Positions 61,756 to 64,000 of a DNA stretch of 64,000 nt are shown one piece after another; position 1 is the first letter of the stretch; every line of letters begins with the position of its first letter. Location: NCBI RefSeq assembly GCF_005938645.2, contig NZ_CP042171.1:5270001-5334000 (forward strand). Reading direction: 5' to 3'. Position numbers and translations under genes: made by a program. The notes under the pieces are model-generated. The model saw nothing but the letters and a program-made list of their open reading frames with translations, was not told where the DNA came from and did not search any database. Source of the DNA: Pedobacter sp. KBS0701. Lineage in GTDB: Bacteria; Bacteroidota; Bacteroidia; Sphingobacteriales; Sphingobacteriaceae.

Positions 61756-62058
61756 ATGCACCGCTGCAAACCACTTATCCTTTTAGGGCTTACACTATCG
61801 CTTCCCATGATAGGCCATGCCCAGCCCGGTATCTCGGATTTTTATCAGGCCTCCTCAGAGGTCCGCCACTGGTATTTTGCCCTTTCCGACCTTGTACTTG
61901 TGCTTGGCGCGATCGCCGGCATCCTGGGCGGACTTCGCGTCTACACCAACTGGCAATCCGGATCCCGCCACATCGATGCCCAGGTGATGGGCTGGTTCTT
62001 TTCCTGCCTTTTCCTTTCGCTCACGGGCGCATTCCTCCGGGGGCTGTTCGGCCTCTGA
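61756..62058 (+). CDS. DUF4134 conjugative transfer protein, first copy
   Basis: 100 residues with a signal peptide (LLGLTLSLPMIGHAQ) and two transmembrane segments (FALSDLVLVLGAIAGILGGLRVY and GWFFSCLFLSLTGAFLRGLF). The second copy of the same family follows after 33 bases. Family DUF4134 (TraE of CTnDOT-like ICEs) is a small inner-membrane protein of the mating channel. This copy is the more diverged of the two. Confidence 0.87.
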   Translation: MHRCKPLILLGLTLSLPMIGHAQPGISDFYQASSEVRHWYFALSDLVLVLGAIAGILGGLRVYTNWQSGSRHIDAQVMGWFFSCLFLSLTGAFLRGLFGL

Positions 62059-62090
62059 CCATTTTCTTCAAATTTTAATCCTATTTCTTT

Positions 62091-62402
62091 ATGACAGCAA
62101 AACAGAAAAAACTGTTTTCTATTAGCCTCGCCATGGTTTTGGCGGGGCATTCTTTTGCACAGACCGCTGGCGGTACCACCGGTATCAATGCCGCTACCTC
62201 TTCGCTGACCAGTTACGTGGATCCCATTTCTACCCTTACGCTGGCCATTGGCGCGGTGGTGGGCATCATCGGCGGGGTGCGCGTATACATCAAATGGAAC
62301 TCCGGCGACCAGGACATCAACAAGGATATCATGGGCTGGGGCGGTTCCTGCCTTTTCCTGGTACTGGTCTCGGTATTCATCAAGGCGTTTTTCGGGGTGT
62401 GA
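62091..62402 (+). CDS. traE: DUF4134 conjugative transfer protein, second copy (TraE)
   Basis: 103 residues, with a signal peptide (SISLAMVLAGHSFAQT) and two transmembrane segments around LTLAIGAVVGIIGGVRVYIKW and SCLFLVLVSVFIKAFFGV. The GGVRVY and GDQDINKDIMGWGGSC patterns match DUF4134 more clearly than the first copy. The next gene begins at a GTG overlapping its stop by 4 bases. Confidence 0.9.
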   Translation: MTAKQKKLFSISLAMVLAGHSFAQTAGGTTGINAATSSLTSYVDPISTLTLAIGAVVGIIGGVRVYIKWNSGDQDINKDIMGWGGSCLFLVLVSVFIKAFFGV

Positions 62403-62707
62403 TCCAGCAGTATTCCATTTACAAGGGGCTCGAGCGGCCCCTTGTATACCGGGGCTTCAAGGGAAAGTTCATCTATTACGGCATTGGCTCGCTTGCCGCA
62501 GCGCTGGTTTTGGGCGGGCTGTCAGGTGCACTTTTTGGCATGTACGTCGGCGGCTTTGTGACCATTGCCTCGGTAGCGGGCGGTCTTTTCTACACTTTCC
62601 AAAAACAGAAGAACGGCCTCCATGACAAGACCCGCAGCCGCGGAATTTTCATTCATCCCACTAGACTAAAGCTATCCCATGCAGAAAGAAAAGAAAACGG
62701 CATTTGA
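62399..62707 (+). CDS. traF: TraF-like DUF4133 membrane protein
   Basis: 102 residues, starting at a GTG at 62399 that overlaps the stop of traE (GTGA). A frame upstream to 62294 is open but gives unnatural residues, so I chose the GTG. It shows ERPLVYRGFKGKFIYYGIGSLAAALVLGG, two membrane segments (YYGIGSLAAALVLGGLSGAL and VGGFVTIASVAGGLFYTF), and the Lys-rich FQKQKNGLHDKTRSRGI tail of DUF4133/TraF. It overlaps traG by 29 bases. Confidence 0.85.
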   Translation: MIQQYSIYKGLERPLVYRGFKGKFIYYGIGSLAAALVLGGLSGALFGMYVGGFVTIASVAGGLFYTFQKQKNGLHDKTRSRGIFIHPTRLKLSHAERKENGI

Positions 62708-64000
62708 AATGCCCTACGCCGGCATAGACCAGTATGGCGAACTTTCGCTGCTTTACGGCCTGGGCGGGGATTTCTCGGTCATCCTATCCCTGCATAATCC
62801 GGTGCTACAGTACTGCGCGGACGGGGAGAGCTATGCCGGATTTCAGAGCATCCTGCTCAACGCGATCAAGATCCTCGGCGAAGGCCACATCATCCAAAAG
62901 CAGGATGTGCTGGCAAGGAAGCGCTACAAGGGAAGAACGGAAAAAGGTTTTCTGCAGCAGAAGTACCACGAGCATTTTCTGGGGCGGGAATACACCCAGC
63001 TATCTACCTATCTTATCGTAACCCGGCAGGTTAAGCGAAAGGCCTTTTATACCTATGACAAAAAGGTGCTCGCGGATTTCTCCCAGAGCATCGGCAAGCT
63101 CTTTGACCTGTTCTTAGGGGCGGGATTGCGTCCGCGCTATCTGGATAGGACGGAGATCAACCACTATGTGACCAGGATCCTTGGTATGGAGTTCACTGCT
63201 TCAAATCTTGCCCTGGATAACCTTCGCTCGGGGGACGAGGAACTTCAGATCGGATCTGCAACTGTGCGCTGCATCAGCCTGATCAATACCGATACCATCG
63301 ACCTGCCCGAAAAGGTAAGTCCCTTTAACTTTCGGCAGGACATCAAGGGCCTGAAGGATTTCCCGGCCGATAACCTGAGCTTTTTGTTTCAAGTGCCGGG
63401 CTACCGCTCCATTATCTACAACCAGCTGATCGAAATCCCGGCGCAGGGGACAACGCTTCAGAAACTGCAACTGAAGCGCAAGCGGCATTCGGGCATACCC
63501 GATCCAGCGAACCTGCTCTGCGTGGAGGATATAGACCGGCTGCTTTCCGATGTGGCAAGGGATAACCAGCTGCTAGTGAACGCCCACTATTCGATCGTTG
63601 TCTGTGCCGATAGGGAAAAGATATCGAAATCGGTAAACTTTATCGAAGCCTCGCTATTCCAGCAGGGCATCATCCCTTCGCGCAACTGCTATAACCAGCT
63701 TGAGCTTTTCAGGTGCGCTTTGCCGGGGAACGGCATCGAGCTTAAAAAATACGACTGGTTCTTGACTACTGCCGATGCCGCCCTTTGCTTTTTTTTCAAG
63801 GAGTCGCTGATCACCGACGACCCTTCGGATTTTCTGCTGTACTTCACCGACCGCCAGGGTACCCCTGTAGCGATTGATATCTCGGACCTGCCGATGCAGA
63901 CTGGACGCATCAAAAACAGAAACCGTTTTATTTTGGGCGGCTCAGGTACTGGAAAGTCGTATTGCGTCAATAATATTGTTCAACAGTACCTCGGCTATAA
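62679..64000 (+). CDS. traG: TraG conjugation ATPase, 3' end cut by the window
   Basis: 440 codons are present, from the ATG at 62679 (MQKEKKTAFEMPYAGIDQYG). The N-terminal TraG/VirB4-like region is followed at the right edge by RFILGGSGTGKSYCVNNIV, a Walker A just inside the window. TraG is the VirB4-type ATPase that powers the type IV apparatus of Bacteroidetes ICEs. Conserved Walker B and the C-terminal lobe lie beyond the window. It overlaps traF by 29 bases. Partial gene only. Confidence 0.92.
   Translation, partial: MQKEKKTAFEMPYAGIDQYGELSLLYGLGGDFSVILSLHNPVLQYCADGESYAGFQSILLNAIKILGEGHIIQKQDVLARKRYKGRTEKGFLQQKYHEHFLGREYTQLSTYLIVTRQVKRKAFYTYDKKVLADFSQSIGKLFDLFLGAGLRPRYLDRTEINHYVTRILGMEFTASNLALDNLRSGDEELQIGSATVRCISLINTDTIDLPEKVSPFNFRQDIKGLKDFPADNLSFLFQVPGYRSIIYNQLIEIPAQGTTLQKLQLKRKRHSGIPDPANLLCVEDIDRLLSDVARDNQLLVNAHYSIVVCADREKISKSVNFIEASLFQQGIIPSRNCYNQLELFRCALPGNGIELKKYDWFLTTADAALCFFFKESLITDDPSDFLLYFTDRQGTPVAIDISDLPMQTGRIKNRNRFILGGSGTGKSYCVNNIVQQYLGY

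Noticed and set aside
62294..62398. Upstream extension of TraF
   Set aside because: It overlaps traE in another frame; the GTG at 62399 forms a normal GTGA overlap.
1..64000. CRISPR arrays
   Set aside because: No regularly spaced repeats of 25-40 bases were seen.

Overview
The window reads as DNA of a Bacteroidota bacterium, most likely a soil or freshwater member of the Sphingobacteriaceae (Pedobacter-like). The grounds are a SusC/SusD pair with an ECF sigma/FecR pair, exported glycoside hydrolases, an RteC regulator, a Bacteroidetes-type tra/mob module and a DUF6520-like/MauE-like cluster. The genus is inferred from gene content, not from a marker gene. I found no rRNA, tRNA or CRISPR array.

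Layout. (1) 0.2-7.15 kb, minus strand: a 2,081-residue STAND NTPase with an N-terminal nuclease-like domain (Avs-like) and an overlapping 245-residue partner. (2) 7.5-11.1 kb, plus strand: a small DUF3606-like protein, then a 962-residue fusion of an exonuclease III/AP-endonuclease domain to the ligase and polymerase domains of LigD, with no phosphoesterase domain, then a small unknown gene. (3) 11.3-17.1 kb, plus strand: a very AT-rich, tightly overlapping five-gene operon: canonical thymidylate synthase, PRTase-like protein, ORC/CDC6-like P-loop ATPase, unknown Rossmann-like protein and N6-adenine methyltransferase. This is the best candidate here for an undescribed conflict or nucleotide-modification system. 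(4) 17.2-26.5 kb: the imuA-imuB-dnaE2 mutagenesis cassette, a PIN-domain protein, a PD-(D/E)xK nuclease and an SRAP (HMCES-like) operon. A short AT-rich motif recurs before imuA, before the SRAP operon and before the small gene at 10.64 kb.

(5) 26.7-31.9 kb: ordinary metabolism and regulation (ABM monooxygenase, TetR, alpha-oxoamine synthase, Crp/Fnr, GalM, alpha/beta hydrolase). (6) 32.0-39.1 kb, minus strand: an overlapping carbohydrate operon (esterase, GH51 arabinofuranosidase, GH78 rhamnosidase, GH5-like hydrolase, small winged-helix-like protein, metallophosphoesterase), suggesting pectin or arabinan side-chain degradation. (7) 39.6-42.0 kb: AraC-like regulator, MauE-like membrane protein, DUF6520-like Cys-containing secreted peptide and a large anchored protein. 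(8) 42.7-54.2 kb, minus strand: sigma factor, FecR, SusC, SusD, DUF4397-like lipoprotein, S9 peptidase and an exported protein, a locus that may scavenge peptides.

(9) 54.4 kb to the right edge: the regulatory, mobilisation and transfer genes of an integrative conjugative element: XRE, RteC, primase-like, BfmA/BtgA-type MobA, MobB relaxase, C5-cytosine methyltransferase, TraA (ParA), two small tra genes, two tandem DUF4134 proteins, TraF and the start of TraG, cut in its Walker A region by the window end. Its non-coding gaps hold a hairpin-rich stretch ending in a terminator, a palindrome cluster and oriT-like inverted repeats. No integrase or att site is visible, so how far the element extends to the left is unknown.
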